Below, one piece after another: positions 25,497-34,733 of a stretch of DNA of 64,000 nt (position 1 is its first letter; the number at the start of each line of letters is the position of its first letter). The notes under the pieces are model-generated. The model ran no database searches. It was not told the DNA's origin and saw only the letters and a program-made list of their open reading frames with translations. This DNA comes from Actinomycetota bacterium (GTDB taxonomy: Bacteria; Actinomycetota; Thermoleophilia; Solirubrobacterales; Solirubrobacteraceae): the NCBI GenBank assembly GCA_018268595.1, contig JAFDWH010000014.1, positions 124,001-188,000 of the forward strand. The letters are read 5' to 3'. The translations under genes and the position numbers were made by a program.

Positions 25497-27257
25497 GTGC
25501 TCGATCCGCGGATCTACCGCGCGGGATTCCTCCCGATCCTGTTCGCGCTCGTGCTCGCCGGCTTCTCGCTGCGCGAGCCGCCCCGGCCGCTGACGACGTC
25601 GCTCGCGCCCGACGCGTTCGACGGCGCGGCGGCCTTCCGCGAGCTCGACCAGCTGGCCGCAGAGGCGCCGCTGCGGCGTCCCGGCTCGGCCGGCGACCGG
25701 CTCGTCGCGCGACGTGTCGAGGCGACCCTGCGCGCGAACGGCTTCCGCGTCGGCACGCGCCGCTTCACGGCCCAGACGGCCGACGGCAGCCGCGCGCTGG
25801 AGACGGTCGTCGGCGAGCGCACCGGCTTCTCGAACCGGCGCATCGTCGTGCTGGCCCATCGCGACGCGCTCGGTCGCGGCGCGCGCGCCGAGCTGTCCGG
25901 GACGGCCGCGCTGCTCGAGCTGGCGCGCGTGCTCGGGGGCCGCACGCTCAACCGCACGCTCGTGTTGGCCTCGACGAGCGGCGGGACCGCGGGCCTGGCG
26001 GCGGCCGAGCGGCTGGCGGAGCGCTCCGGCGGCCCGGTCGACGCGGTGCTGGTGCTCGGCGACCTCGCGGGCACGCGCACCGACCGGCCGTTCGTCGTGC
26101 CGTGGTCGCGTTCGACGGCGCTGGCGCCGCTCGAGCTGCGGCGCACCGTCGAGTCGGCGCTGACGACCGAGGCGAGCGTGCGCGCGGGGGGCGTGCGGCC
26201 GGCGGTGCAGCTGGCGCGCCTCGCCTTCCCGCTGACGCTCGGCGAGCAGGGGCCGTTCGACGCGCGCGGCGTCGGCGCCGTGCTGTTGTCGGCCAGCGGC
26301 GAGCGGGCGCCGGCACCCGACGCGCCGGTCTCGGCCGCGCGCCTGACCGCCTTCGGCCGCGCCGCGCTGCGCAGCGTCGGCGCGCTCGACGGCGGCGGCG
26401 ACGTGCCGGCCAGCGGGCCGTACGTGACGCTCGAGCGCAAGGTGCTGCCGTCCGGTCCGGTGCGGCTGCTCGCGATCGCGCTGATGCTGCCGGTGCTGCT
26501 GGCCGCGATCGACGGCTTCGCGCGCGTGCGCCGCCGGCGCGAGCGCGTCGGCCTGTGGGCCGGCTGGGTCGTGGCCGGCGCGCTCCCGTTCCTGCTCGCG
26601 GCGCTCGCCGCGATCGCGCTGTTCCGCGTCGGCTTGGTGGATGCGGCGCCGGACGGCCCGGTCGCCGGGCTCGCGTCGGCGCCGAACGCGGCGGCGCTGG
26701 CGACCGTGGCGGTCGTGTGGCTGCTCGCCTGGTTCGGGCTGCGGCCGCTGCTGCTGGGCGCGCTCGGCCTGCGCGACGGCGGCGCCGACCCGGCCGGCGG
26801 CGGCGCCGCGACGGCGATCGTGCTGCTGCTGTGCGCCGCGACGCTCGTCGTGTGGCTCGGCAACCCCTACGCCAGCCTGCTGCTGATCCCCGCGCTGCAC
26901 CTGTGGCTGCTGGCGATGGTGCCCGAGACGAACCTGCGCCGCGCGACCGCGCTGGCGCTGTGGGCGCTCGGCCTGCTGCCGCCGCTGCTCGTCGCCTACG
27001 CGTACGCGCGCCAGCTCGGGCTCGACCCGCTCGAGCTCGCCTGGATGGCGCAGCTGCTCGTCGCCGGCGGGACGATCTCGCTGCTCGGCGTGCTGCTGTG
27101 GAGCGTCGTCCTCGGCTGCACGGTGGGGGCGCTCGCGGTCGTCCTGCGCGCCAGCGGCGGCGGGCCGGCCGCGACCGCGCCGATCACCGTGCGCGGCCCG
27201 CAGACGTACGCCGGCCCCGGCTCGCTCGGCGGGACCGAGTCCGCGCTGCGGCGATGA
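25497..27257 (+). CDS. M28-like pseudopeptidase fused to a multi-helix membrane domain
   Basis: A protein of about 586 residues. A membrane helix (residues 11-28) leads to a domain patterned on M28 aminopeptidases: RRPGSAGDRLVARRVEATL, IVVLAHRDALGRGAR near 117, and SGTAALLELARVLGG. The first metal His and Asp are present (AHRD). The bridging Asp expected before SGTAALLEL is replaced (RAELSG), and the catalytic Glu-Glu pair is STSGGTAG instead. About eight hydrophobic helices fill residues 320-560. I infer an inactive protease fold used for binding. A sortase gene follows after 34 bases on the same strand. Confidence 0.7.
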   Translation: MLDPRIYRAGFLPILFALVLAGFSLREPPRPLTTSLAPDAFDGAAAFRELDQLAAEAPLRRPGSAGDRLVARRVEATLRANGFRVGTRRFTAQTADGSRALETVVGERTGFSNRRIVVLAHRDALGRGARAELSGTAALLELARVLGGRTLNRTLVLASTSGGTAGLAAAERLAERSGGPVDAVLVLGDLAGTRTDRPFVVPWSRSTALAPLELRRTVESALTTEASVRAGGVRPAVQLARLAFPLTLGEQGPFDARGVGAVLLSASGERAPAPDAPVSAARLTAFGRAALRSVGALDGGGDVPASGPYVTLERKVLPSGPVRLLAIALMLPVLLAAIDGFARVRRRRERVGLWAGWVVAGALPFLLAALAAIALFRVGLVDAAPDGPVAGLASAPNAAALATVAVVWLLAWFGLRPLLLGALGLRDGGADPAGGGAATAIVLLLCAATLVVWLGNPYASLLLIPALHLWLLAMVPETNLRRATALALWALGLLPPLLVAYAYARQLGLDPLELAWMAQLLVAGGTISLLGVLLWSVVLGCTVGALAVVLRASGGGPAATAPITVRGPQTYAGPGSLGGTESALRR

Positions 27258-27291
27258 GCCGCGCGCGCGGCGCACGTGGGATGCTCCTGCC

Positions 27292-27975
27292 GTGAGGCGC
27301 GCGCTGCGGGCATTCTCGACCGTCCTGATCGTGGCGGGCGTGCTGATGATCGCGGACGCGGGGCTGACGCTCGCATGGCAGGAGCCGGTCTCCGCGCTGC
27401 TCGCGCGAATCGAGCAGAACAAGCTCTCCGGCCAGCTCGACAAGCTCGAGGCGGCCTCGCCGACGCGCGTGCAGCAGCGCGTGCTGCGCGCGCTCGACAC
27501 GCAGAGACGACGGATCGCGTTCCTCGCGCGCGAGGCGCGCCGCACCGCGCAGACGGGCGATCCGCTCGGGCGCATCGCGATCCCGTCGATCGGCGCCGAC
27601 TTCGTCGTCGTGCAGGGGACCGACGCGGCGTCGCTGCGCAAGGGCCCGGGCCACTATCCGGCGACGACGTTCCCGGGCCTGCCGGGGACCGTCGCGATCG
27701 CCGGCCATCGCACGACGTACCTTGCGCCGTTCCACGACGTCGACGAGCTGAAGCGGGGCGACGCGATCGTGCTGACGATGCCGTACGGCCGCTTCACCTA
27801 CGCCGTCGAGCGCACGCAGATCGTCGACCCCTCGGCGCTGTGGGTCACGAGAGACGTCGGCTATCCGCGGCTCGTGCTGTCGGCCTGCCACCCGCTCTAC
27901 AGCGCCGCGCAGCGGATCATCGTCTTCGCACGGCTGCGACACGTCGTCGCGCGCGGGCCCGCCTTGGGGCGCTGA
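27292..27975 (+). CDS. Class E sortase
   Basis: A 227-residue sortase with an N-terminal membrane anchor (residues 7-29). The catalytic His is in IAGHRTTYLAPFHDVDEL, the Cys in LVLSACHPLYSA, and the Arg near the end in FARLRH. A charged helical linker separates anchor and catalytic domain. Class E sortases of high-GC Gram-positive bacteria attach proteins bearing an LAxTG-type signal to the wall. No substrate with a sorting signal is encoded in this window. Start GTG at 27292. It probably shares a transcript with the M28-like gene. Confidence 0.92.
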   Translation: MRRALRAFSTVLIVAGVLMIADAGLTLAWQEPVSALLARIEQNKLSGQLDKLEAASPTRVQQRVLRALDTQRRRIAFLAREARRTAQTGDPLGRIAIPSIGADFVVVQGTDAASLRKGPGHYPATTFPGLPGTVAIAGHRTTYLAPFHDVDELKRGDAIVLTMPYGRFTYAVERTQIVDPSALWVTRDVGYPRLVLSACHPLYSAAQRIIVFARLRHVVARGPALGR

Positions 27976-28166
27976 CCCCACTCGCCGACGACCCCGGGGA
28001 TTGCGCGCGGCCACCCTGGTGGCCGGACGTCCGATGTTGAGCGCGTGTTCTCATCCGCACCGCGGGTACCCCCGATATCGACTGCGACGACCGGCACGGT
28101 GGTCGCGGATGCGGGTCCGCGAGGCGTGCCATCCGGCCCGTCCGGGAAAGTCGTTGGCAGGAACTC

Positions 28167-28361
28167 ATGGACGACGAGAACACCACAGTGCGGATCAACG
28201 AGCTGAAAGCGCAAATCGAGCGCGCTGCCTACGACGTGGACGTCGAGGCGGTGGCGGAGGCGTTCGTCTCCCGCATGCTGGCCGTCCACGCTGCCCTCCG
28301 CCGCGCCGACGTGCGCGCGCTGGTCGGCGAGTCGGCGTTCGCCGAGATCCGCCCCGCCTAG
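28167..28361 (+). CDS. FlgM-like small protein (possible anti-sigma factor)
   Basis: A 64-residue protein resembling the C-terminal half of the flagellar anti-sigma factor Flg[17 protein letters not shown] followed by [13 protein letters not shown]. This matches the pattern RxxxLKxxIxxGxYxVDxxxVAxxLL of FlgM, which wraps sigma-28. ATG at 28167 follows AGGA. The stop codon overlaps that of convergent thiL. No flagellar gene is in the window, so the partner sigma factor is unknown. The short length makes the assignment tentative. Confidence 0.55.
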   Translation: MDDENTTVRINELKAQIERAAYDVDVEAVAEAFVSRMLAVHAALRRADVRALVGESAFAEIRPA

Positions 28362-29305
28362 AGCTCGTGCTCGAAGCCGCGCAGGGAAGCGCCGCGCGGC
28401 CCGAGGTCGAGCTGCGGATCGCCGTCCTCGACCGTGCCGATCCACGTGAGCGGCGCGGCGGCCTCGGCCGCGCGGCGCGCCGCGGGCGGCACGCACACGC
28501 ACAGCTCGTAGTCCTCGCCGGCGGTCGCCGCGAACGCTGCGGGGTCGCGGCCGAGCGCTCGCGCCACGTCGGCGACGCCGGGCGCGAGCGGCAGGCGGTC
28601 GAGGTCGACGACGACGCGCGCGCGGCTGCGCCGCGCGAGGTGGCGCGCGTCGGTCGCGAGGCCGTCTGACAGGTCGATCATCGCGTGGGCGCCCGCGGCC
28701 GCGAGCGCCCGCCCCTCGGCGAGGCGCGGCTGCGGGCGCAGGTACCGCTGCACGAGCTGCGGCATCCCCTCGGCACGGCCCTGCAGGATCGCGAGCCCGG
28801 CGCCCGCGTCGCCGAGCGTGCCGGTCACGCCGACGAGGTCGCCCGGCCGCGCGCCGTCGCGCCCCACCAGCGCGTCCGCGTCGTCGGCCCAGCCGACGAC
28901 GGTCACGGCGAGCACGAGCGCCGGACCGCGTGCGACGTCGCCGCCCGCGATCGTCACGCCGCACGCGGCGGCGAGCGCCTGCGCGGCGCCGAACAGCTCC
29001 AGCACGTCGTCCTGTCCGAGCCCCGACGGCAGCACGAGCCCCAGGTACGCCTCGCCCGCCTCCGCGCCCATCGCGCCGATGTCCGACAGCGCGCCCGCGA
29101 GCGCGCGGTGACCGGCGTCCGCGAGCGTGCAGGTCCCCTCGGCGAGCGACGGGAAGTGCACGCCCTCGACCATCGTGTCGACCGAGGTCACCGCATAGGC
29201 GCGGCCGCGCACGACAGCGGCGTCGTCGCCGAGCCAGCGCACGACGCGCGGGTCGTCGTGGCGCAGCACGCGCTCCAGCGCCTCGATCAGCTCCAGCTCG
29301 CGCAT
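28358..29305 (-). CDS. thiL: Thiamine-monophosphate kinase
   Basis: ThiL, 315 residues, phosphorylates thiamine monophosphate to the diphosphate cofactor. Markers are the N-terminal [22 protein letters not shown] near residue 22, [10 protein letters not shown] near 42, [16 protein letters not shown] with the Asp ligands near 65, GGDVARGP near 120, [23 protein letters not shown] and [15 protein letters not shown] at 29305 was chosen over longer starts, which add low-complexity residues. It lies downstream of infA. Confidence 0.94.
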   Translation of the reverse strand: MRELELIEALERVLRHDDPRVVRWLGDDAAVVRGRAYAVTSVDTMVEGVHFPSLAEGTCTLADAGHRALAGALSDIGAMGAEAGEAYLGLVLPSGLGQDDVLELFGAAQALAAACGVTIAGGDVARGPALVLAVTVVGWADDADALVGRDGARPGDLVGVTGTLGDAGAGLAILQGRAEGMPQLVQRYLRPQPRLAEGRALAAAGAHAMIDLSDGLATDARHLARRSRARVVVDLDRLPLAPGVADVARALGRDPAAFAATAGEDYELCVCVPPAARRAAEAAAPLTWIGTVEDGDPQLDLGPRGASLRGFEHEL

Positions 29306-29330
29306 CGACGCGTGGCCGGGACGGCCGGCG

Positions 29331-29549
29331 CTAGCGGTGGCGGTAGACGATGCGGGCGCGGTCGAGGTCGTAGGGCGACAGCTCGCAGCGCACGCGGTCG
29401 CCCGGCAGGATGCGGATGCGGAAACGGCGCATCTTGCCGGCGACGTGGCCGAGGACGACATGGTCGTTGTCGAGTCTCACGCGGAACATCGCGTTGGGGA
29501 GGGCCTCGATCACCTCGCCCTCCAGCTCGACCTTCTCTTCCTTTGGCAC
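29331..29549 (-). CDS. infA: Translation initiation factor IF-1
   Basis: IF-1, 72 residues, a single S1-like OB fold that blocks the ribosomal A site during initiation. The sequence has [63 protein letters not shown] at 29549 gives the usual length and sits 7 bases after a TACGGT -10, so the mRNA is probably leaderless. It is not beside the usual rpmJ-rpsM cluster here. Confidence 0.96.
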   Translation of the reverse strand: MPKEEKVELEGEVIEALPNAMFRVRLDNDHVVLGHVAGKMRRFRIRILPGDRVRCELSPYDLDRARIVYRHR

Positions 29550-29556
29550 GCGGGGA

Positions 29557-29562
29557 ACCGTA
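29557..29562 (-). promoter_or_regulatory. Leaderless -10 element of infA
   Basis: Reverse-strand TACGGT ends 7 bases before the infA GTG. An identical hexamer and spacing precede hicA. Confidence 0.45.
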
Positions 29563-29587
29563 CCAGCGATCGGTGCGTTCGCGCGGA

Positions 29588-31756
29588 TCAGCGCGCCGGC
29601 GCGCCGGCGCCGCCGCCCTGGCTCTGGCCCGGCGGCGAGTGACCGTTGCCGTTGCCGCCGTTGCCGCCGCCCGCCGGCGGCGGCGTCTGGGGCGCCGTCT
29701 GCGGCGGGTGCGCGTAGGGGCCGGTGTTCGTGCCGCCGGGGGTGGTGGTCGTGGGCGTCGTCGTCGTCGGCGTGGTGCTGGTGCCGCTCGTCGAGCTCGT
29801 GTCGCTGCTCGACCCGTGCGCCGACGCGTAGGTGCCGAAGAACGGCTGCGCGTGGAACGCCTCCGTCGGCGCGGGCCAGTCGTCGCAGTAGCTGCCCTTC
29901 GCGACCGTCATGAAGTCGTGCCAGATCGGCGCGGCGATCGTGCCGCCGAAGACCGAGCTGCCGAGCGTCGTCGACTCGTTCGGGTAGCCGACCCACACCG
30001 CCGTCGAAAGTCTCGGCGTGATCCCGACGAACCACGCGTCGGTGTTGTTCGAGGTCGTGCCGGTCTTGCCGGCCGACGGGCAGCCGATGCCCTGGCCGGC
30101 GGCCGTGCCGCTGACCAGCACCGCCTTCATCGCCGGCAGGATCTCGTACGCCTCGCCGTCGGTGAACTTCTTCACGCGTCTCGGTCTGCCGAGGTCGTCG
30201 ACCGTGCCGTCCGGGTGCACGACCTTCGCTATCGCGGTCACCGTGTTGCGCCAGCCGCCGTCCGCGACGGTCGCGTACGCGTCCGCCATCTCGAGCGGCG
30301 AGACGCCGTAGGTGAGGCCGCCGATCGCCTCGGCGTAGTAGGCGTCGAGGTGCGACGTGATGCCCATGTCGTACGCCGCCTGGCGCACCTTCTCCGGCCC
30401 GAGGTCGGCGCCGAGCTGCGCGAAGACCGTGTTGTCGGACGCGGGCAGCGCGCGGGCGAGGCTGATCGAGCCGGCGTAGGAGTGGCTGTCGGTCTGCACT
30501 TCCCACGTCGGCTCCTGCGGCAGCCAGCCGGGCGTGAGGTGTCTGGAGACGTAGTAGGTCGTGTTCGGGTCGACGCCCTCGCGCACCGCCGCCATCAGGT
30601 CGATCACCTTGAACGTCGAGCCGGGCTGGCGGTGCGACTGGGCGGCGTAGTTGAAGACGGTCGGGCCGTACTGCGCGGAGGACGCCATCGCGAGGATGTG
30701 GCCGTTCGTCGGGTCGACGGTCGCGAGCGCCGCCGAGGGCGCGCCGGGGTAGCCGACGTGGCTCTGGATCGCCTGGCGCGCGAGCTCCTGGAATCTGAGG
30801 TTGATCGTCGTGTAGACCTTCAAGCCGCCCTGCTCGACGACTCTGCGCCCGTAGCGTCTGATCAGCTCGCTTCTGACGTAGTCGAAGAAGAACTGCTCGC
30901 GGCGGTGCGCGTAGTAGTCGCTGCGGTGGACGCCGAGCGGCGCGGCGTTCGCGGCGGCGGCCTCGCCCTGGGTGACGTAGCCGGCGGCGACCATCGCCTT
31001 CAGCACCTCGCCGCGCCGCTTGCGCGCCCCGGAGGGGTTGTTGAACGGGTTGTACTGCGACGGCGCCTGCGGCAGGCCGGCGAGCAGCGCCGCCTGCGAC
31101 AGCGTCAGCGCGGAGGCCGGCTTGTTGAAGAAGATGCGCGCGGCCGCCTGCACCCCGACCGCCGTCTGCCCGCCGACGGTCCCGTACGGGACGTTGTTGA
31201 GGTACGCGACGAGGATCCACTCCTTCGAGTGCTCGCTCTCCAGCTGCTCGGCCAGCTTCGCCTCGCGGATCTTGCGCTTGAACGTCTTCGTGAAGCGCGT
31301 GTCCGGCGTGTACAGGTTGCGCACGAGCTGCATCGTCAGCGTCGAGCCGCCCTGCTGGGTCGTGTCGGAGGTGACGTTCTTGACGGCGGCGCGCAGCAGG
31401 CCGACCGGGTCGACGCCGCCGTGCTTGTAGAAGCGCTTGTCCTCGATCGCGACCGTCGCGCGCTTCATCACGAGCGGGATCTGGCTGCCCGGGATGGCGC
31501 TGCGCAGCGTGTCCGAGGAGATGAAGCCGAGCCGCGTGCCGTCGGCGGCGTAGACGGTCGAGATGGCGCCCTGCGGCTTCGGTCTGAGGTCCTGGATGTT
31601 CGGCGTGTCCTGGAGGACGTGCACGACCCAGCCGGCCAGCGCGATGCCGCCGCCCGCGGCGGCGATGACCAGCAGCGTCGCGACGACGATCAGCGTCCGT
31701 CGCAGGGGACTGGCGTGCCGGCGCCGGCGGCGCCGCTGTCGCTCTCGGCGGGTCAC
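29588..31756 (-). CDS. Class A penicillin-binding protein (glycosyltransferase/transpeptidase)
   Basis: A bifunctional peptidoglycan synthase of 722 residues. An Arg-rich cytoplasmic start and one membrane helix (about 20-45) precede the GT51 domain: [15 protein letters not shown] holds the catalytic Glu, with [12 protein letters not shown] and AYLNNVPYG. The transpeptidase has SxxK in [12 protein letters not shown] in LPASDNTVF and KTGTT. The last 90 residues are Thr, Pro and Gly-rich, a likely wall-spanning tail. Many Arg codons are AGA. Start GTG at 31756. Confidence 0.95.
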   Translation of the reverse strand: MTRRERQRRRRRRHASPLRRTLIVVATLLVIAAAGGGIALAGWVVHVLQDTPNIQDLRPKPQGAISTVYAADGTRLGFISSDTLRSAIPGSQIPLVMKRATVAIEDKRFYKHGGVDPVGLLRAAVKNVTSDTTQQGGSTLTMQLVRNLYTPDTRFTKTFKRKIREAKLAEQLESEHSKEWILVAYLNNVPYGTVGGQTAVGVQAAARIFFNKPASALTLSQAALLAGLPQAPSQYNPFNNPSGARKRRGEVLKAMVAAGYVTQGEAAAANAAPLGVHRSDYYAHRREQFFFDYVRSELIRRYGRRVVEQGGLKVYTTINLRFQELARQAIQSHVGYPGAPSAALATVDPTNGHILAMASSAQYGPTVFNYAAQSHRQPGSTFKVIDLMAAVREGVDPNTTYYVSRHLTPGWLPQEPTWEVQTDSHSYAGSISLARALPASDNTVFAQLGADLGPEKVRQAAYDMGITSHLDAYYAEAIGGLTYGVSPLEMADAYATVADGGWRNTVTAIAKVVHPDGTVDDLGRPRRVKKFTDGEAYEILPAMKAVLVSGTAAGQGIGCPSAGKTGTTSNNTDAWFVGITPRLSTAVWVGYPNESTTLGSSVFGGTIAAPIWHDFMTVAKGSYCDDWPAPTEAFHAQPFFGTYASAHGSSSDTSSTSGTSTTPTTTTPTTTTPGGTNTGPYAHPPQTAPQTPPPAGGGNGGNGNGHSPPGQSQGGGAGAPAR

Positions 31757-31862
31757 GGGACGAGGGGGCGTGCCGCGCTCCCAGCGGCGGCACGGAAACG
31801 GAAGGCAAGTGTAGCCAGGAGCGTTGTTCGGCCCGGCCGGCGGGGCTCCTGCCGCGCCCGCG

Positions 31863-32666
31863 TCAGACGACGCCGGCGCCGACCAGCCCGGCCGTGCGCA
31901 GCGCGCGCAGCGCGTCGGCGCGCAGCTCCGACGCGCGCGCGGTGCGCTCGGCCGGCGGCACGGCGCCGCGCGTGACCGTGTAGCGCACGCTGTCGGCGGT
32001 GACCTCGGCGATCCGCGCGATCGGCGCGCCGTCGAGGCTGCGCAGCGCGCCCAGCGCGGCGTCGGCGTCGATCGCGTGCGGCAGCCACAGCTCCACCTCG
32101 AGCGCGACGAGCGGCTCGACGATCGTGTCGTTGTGGAGGATCCCGGCCGCCAGCCGCTCGTTCGGGATGAAGATGCGCCCGCCGTCGCCGCCGCGCACGA
32201 CCGTGTAGTTGAGCCGCACGTCCTCGACGGTGCCGGCCTCGCCCTCGAGCGTCACGCGATCGCCGATCCGCAGCGGCTGCGTGATCGTCAGCATCACGCC
32301 GGCGATCAGGTTCGCGAGCGTCTGGCGCGCGGCGAAGCCGAGGATCGCCGCGATCAGCGCGCCGGACGCGAGCAGGCCGGCCGCGAGCCGGCTGAGGCCG
32401 CCGAACTGCGACAGCGCCAGCAGCAGCCCGATCACGACGATCGAGAGCGTGATCAGGCGGCGCAGGAAGCGCAGGCGCGTGTCGAGCACCGGCGTCAGCT
32501 CCTCGCGCACGACGGCGGTCGCGAGCTTGTGGCCGCGGTGCAGCAGCGCGCGGTCGACGGCGATCGCGAGCAGGATCGTCCCGACGACCGTCAGCAGCGC
32601 GGTCAGCTCGTTCTTGTGCTCCTGCAGGAAGGTGGCGGCGAGCGTGGGAACATCGAGTCCGAGCAT
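31863..32666 (-). CDS. MscS-family mechanosensitive channel
   Basis: A small-conductance mechanosensitive channel homologue of 267 residues. There are three membrane helices (about 20-40, 70-90, 95-120). The pore-lining third contains GLLASGALIAAILGFAARQTLANLIAG. The beta domain reads ITQPLRIGDRVTLEGEAGTVEDV, followed by RIFIPNERL. ATG at 32666 begins MLGLDVP and lies 8 bases after TACGCT. The start codon overlaps that of the divergent glycosyltransferase gene. Confidence 0.93.
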   Translation of the reverse strand: MLGLDVPTLAATFLQEHKNELTALLTVVGTILLAIAVDRALLHRGHKLATAVVREELTPVLDTRLRFLRRLITLSIVVIGLLLALSQFGGLSRLAAGLLASGALIAAILGFAARQTLANLIAGVMLTITQPLRIGDRVTLEGEAGTVEDVRLNYTVVRGGDGGRIFIPNERLAAGILHNDTIVEPLVALEVELWLPHAIDADAALGALRSLDGAPIARIAEVTADSVRYTVTRGAVPPAERTARASELRADALRALRTAGLVGAGVV

Positions 32667-33987
32667 GGAGCGCGAGCGTACCGTCAGCCGCGGCAGCGTC
32701 CCCGTCCGCCTGCGCGCCGTGCGCGAGCGGCTGCGACGGCGCGGTGCGGGCGCTTGGCGCGAGGCGTGGGCGGCCGTGTGGACCTCGCGCCTGGTCGTGT
32801 GGGCGGCCGGCGTGCTGGGCCTGATGTGGTTCGGGCGCGCGCCGGGGACGGAGCGCTACGACCCGACCGGCCTGACGACGCCGTTCTCGGCGCTCGGCGA
32901 CCTGCTCGTCTCGCCCGCCGCCCGCTGGGACTCCTACTGGTACCTGACGATCGCGACCCACGGGTACGGGACGCGGAGCGCGCACGCGCAGGCCGCCTTC
33001 TATCCGCTCTATCCGCTGCTGATGCGGGCCGGCGGCTGGGTGCTCGGCTCGCCGCTGCTCGCCGGGATGCTCGTCTCGCTCGTCTGCTTCGTGGGCGCGC
33101 TGGTGGTGCTGCACCGGCTGGCGACGCTGGAGCTGGGTCCGGCGCACGCGCGCTCGACGGTGCTGCTGGTGGCGTTCTTCCCGTCCGCGCTGTTCTTCTC
33201 GGCGGTCTACTCCGAGTCGCTGTTCCTGCTCGTGTCGGCCGGCGCGATCCTCGCCGCGCGGCGCGAGCGCTGGGCGTGGGCCGGCGCGCTCGGCGGGCTC
33301 GCCGCGCTCACGCGCAACAGCGGCGTGCTGCTGCTGCTCCCGCTCGCGCTGCTGTTCCTCTACGGGCCGCGCGGAGGTGGCGTCGCGCCGGCTGTCGGCC
33401 GGGCGCGCTGGCTGCCGCGCTACCGGCTCGGGCCGCAGGCGCTGTGGCTCGCGCTCGTGCCGCTCGGGCTCGCGCTGTACCTCGGCTGGTCGGCCGTCGC
33501 GCTCGGCGACGCGTTCGCCCCGTATCACGCGCAGGAGCTGTGGCTGCGGCACTTCGCGCCGTTCGGCGCGGTGACGGGCGGACTCGATGCCGCCGCCGAC
33601 GCGGCGCACGCGCTGACGCGCGGCGGCGGCACGTCGCCATACCTCGCCGTCAACGGCGGCGACCCGCTCCAGCCGGCCAGTCAGAGCCTGCTGCTGCTCG
33701 GCTTCCTCGTCTTCGCGCTCGTCGCGCTCGTCGGGGCGCTGCGGCGGCTGCCGCTCGCGTACGGTGCCTACGCCGGCGTCGCGCTCGCGATGACGCTCTC
33801 CTACCCGGTCGACGGGCAGCCGCTGATGTCGCTGCCGCGCTATCTGCTCGCGCTGTTCCCGCTGCAGATGTGGCTCGCGCTGTGGACCAGCCGGCGCGAG
33901 GGCCGGCTCGAGCGCACGGTCGGCGTCAGCGCGGTGCTGCTCGGCCTGCTCGCGGCGCAGTTCGCGCGCTGGGGGTTCGTCGCGTGA
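32665..33987 (+). CDS. PIG-V-like mannosyltransferase, membrane GT-C type
   Basis: A membrane protein of up to 440 residues with about ten hydrophobic helices. The motif ARWDSYWYLTIATHGY, followed by FYPLYPLLMR, is characteristic of the PIG-V family of lipid-linked mannosyltransferases. It probably transfers mannose from a polyprenyl carrier to an outer glycan or protein. Annotated from ATG 32665, whose codon overlaps the opposite mscS start; a GTG at 32719 is a plausible alternative. It overlaps the HAD gene by 4 bases. Confidence 0.82.
   Translation: MERERTVSRGSVPVRLRAVRERLRRRGAGAWREAWAAVWTSRLVVWAAGVLGLMWFGRAPGTERYDPTGLTTPFSALGDLLVSPAARWDSYWYLTIATHGYGTRSAHAQAAFYPLYPLLMRAGGWVLGSPLLAGMLVSLVCFVGALVVLHRLATLELGPAHARSTVLLVAFFPSALFFSAVYSESLFLLVSAGAILAARRERWAWAGALGGLAALTRNSGVLLLLPLALLFLYGPRGGGVAPAVGRARWLPRYRLGPQALWLALVPLGLALYLGWSAVALGDAFAPYHAQELWLRHFAPFGAVTGGLDAAADAAHALTRGGGTSPYLAVNGGDPLQPASQSLLLLGFLVFALVALVGALRRLPLAYGAYAGVALAMTLSYPVDGQPLMSLPRYLLALFPLQMWLALWTSRREGRLERTVGVSAVLLGLLAAQFARWGFVA
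32675..32680 (-). promoter_or_regulatory. Leaderless -10 element of mscS
   Basis: Reverse-strand TACGCT ends 8 bases before the mscS ATG. It lies inside the first codons of the divergent gene as annotated. Confidence 0.4.
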
Positions 33988-34733
33988 GCGACGGCCTTCG
34001 CGCTCCGGTCGCCGCGAGCGGACGACCTGCGGGCGACGTCACCAGGGCAGTGCTGCTCGACGCGCTGGGGACGCTCGTCGAGCTGGAGCCGCCGGTCGAG
34101 CCGCTGCGGCGCGAGCTGCGCGACCGCTGCGGGATCGAGGTGAGCGCGGTGCAGGCGGCGGCCGCGCTGCGGGCCGAGATCGCCTTCTACCGCGCGCACC
34201 ACGACGAGGCGCCCGACCGTACGCGGCTCGCCGACCTGCGCCGGCGTGCGGCGGAGGCGCTGCGCGAGGCGCTGCCGCCGGCCGCCGCGAAGGTGCCGCC
34301 GGGGGAGCTGACGGCGGCGCTGCTCGCTGCGCTGCGCTTCCGCGCGTTCCCTGAGGTCCCCGAGGTGCTGCGCGCGGCGCGCGAGCGCGGGCTGCGGCTG
34401 GTCGTCGTCAGCAACTGGGACGTCTCGCTGCACGACGTGCTGGCGGCGACCGGGCTGGCGCCGCTGCTCGACGGCGTCGTCACGTCGGCCGAGCTGGGCA
34501 GCCCGAAGCCGCAGACGGCGATCTTCGCCCGCGGGCTCGAGCTGGCCGGCGCGACGGCGCGCGAGGCGGTGCACGTCGGGGACAGCGTCGCGCACGACGT
34601 CGCCGGTGCGCGCGCGGCCGGGATCGAGCCGCTGCTGCTCGTGCGCGACGGCGCGGAGCCCGACGCGCCGGCGCCGGCCGGCGTCCGCACGATCGCGAGC
34701 CTGCGACCGCTGCTCCGTATCCTGAGCGCATGA
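33984..34733 (+). CDS. HAD-superfamily hydrolase
   Basis: A 249-residue HAD phosphatase with a helical cap. Motif I is LLDALGTLVE, the nucleophile being its Asp near residue 25. Motif II is VVVSNWDVS, the Lys is in GSPKPQTAIF, and the Asp pair lies in GDSVAHDVAGA. Motif I keeps DxLGT rather than DxDGT, as in REG-2-like members, which may weaken phosphatase activity. GTG at 33984 overlaps the mannosyltransferase stop. The substrate is unknown. Confidence 0.9.
   Translation: MSDGLRAPVAASGRPAGDVTRAVLLDALGTLVELEPPVEPLRRELRDRCGIEVSAVQAAAALRAEIAFYRAHHDEAPDRTRLADLRRRAAEALREALPPAAAKVPPGELTAALLAALRFRAFPEVPEVLRAARERGLRLVVVSNWDVSLHDVLAATGLAPLLDGVVTSAELGSPKPQTAIFARGLELAGATAREAVHVGDSVAHDVAGARAAGIEPLLLVRDGAEPDAPAPAGVRTIASLRPLLRILSA

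Noticed and set aside
22992-27641. A 1549-codon open frame on the reverse strand
   Set aside because: It crosses the treT, kinase, regulator and M28-like genes in wrong frames and translates to low-complexity Arg/Ala/Gly.
28685-31975. A 1096-codon open frame on the forward strand
   Set aside because: It is antisense to thiL, infA and the penicillin-binding protein, and its translation is low-complexity.
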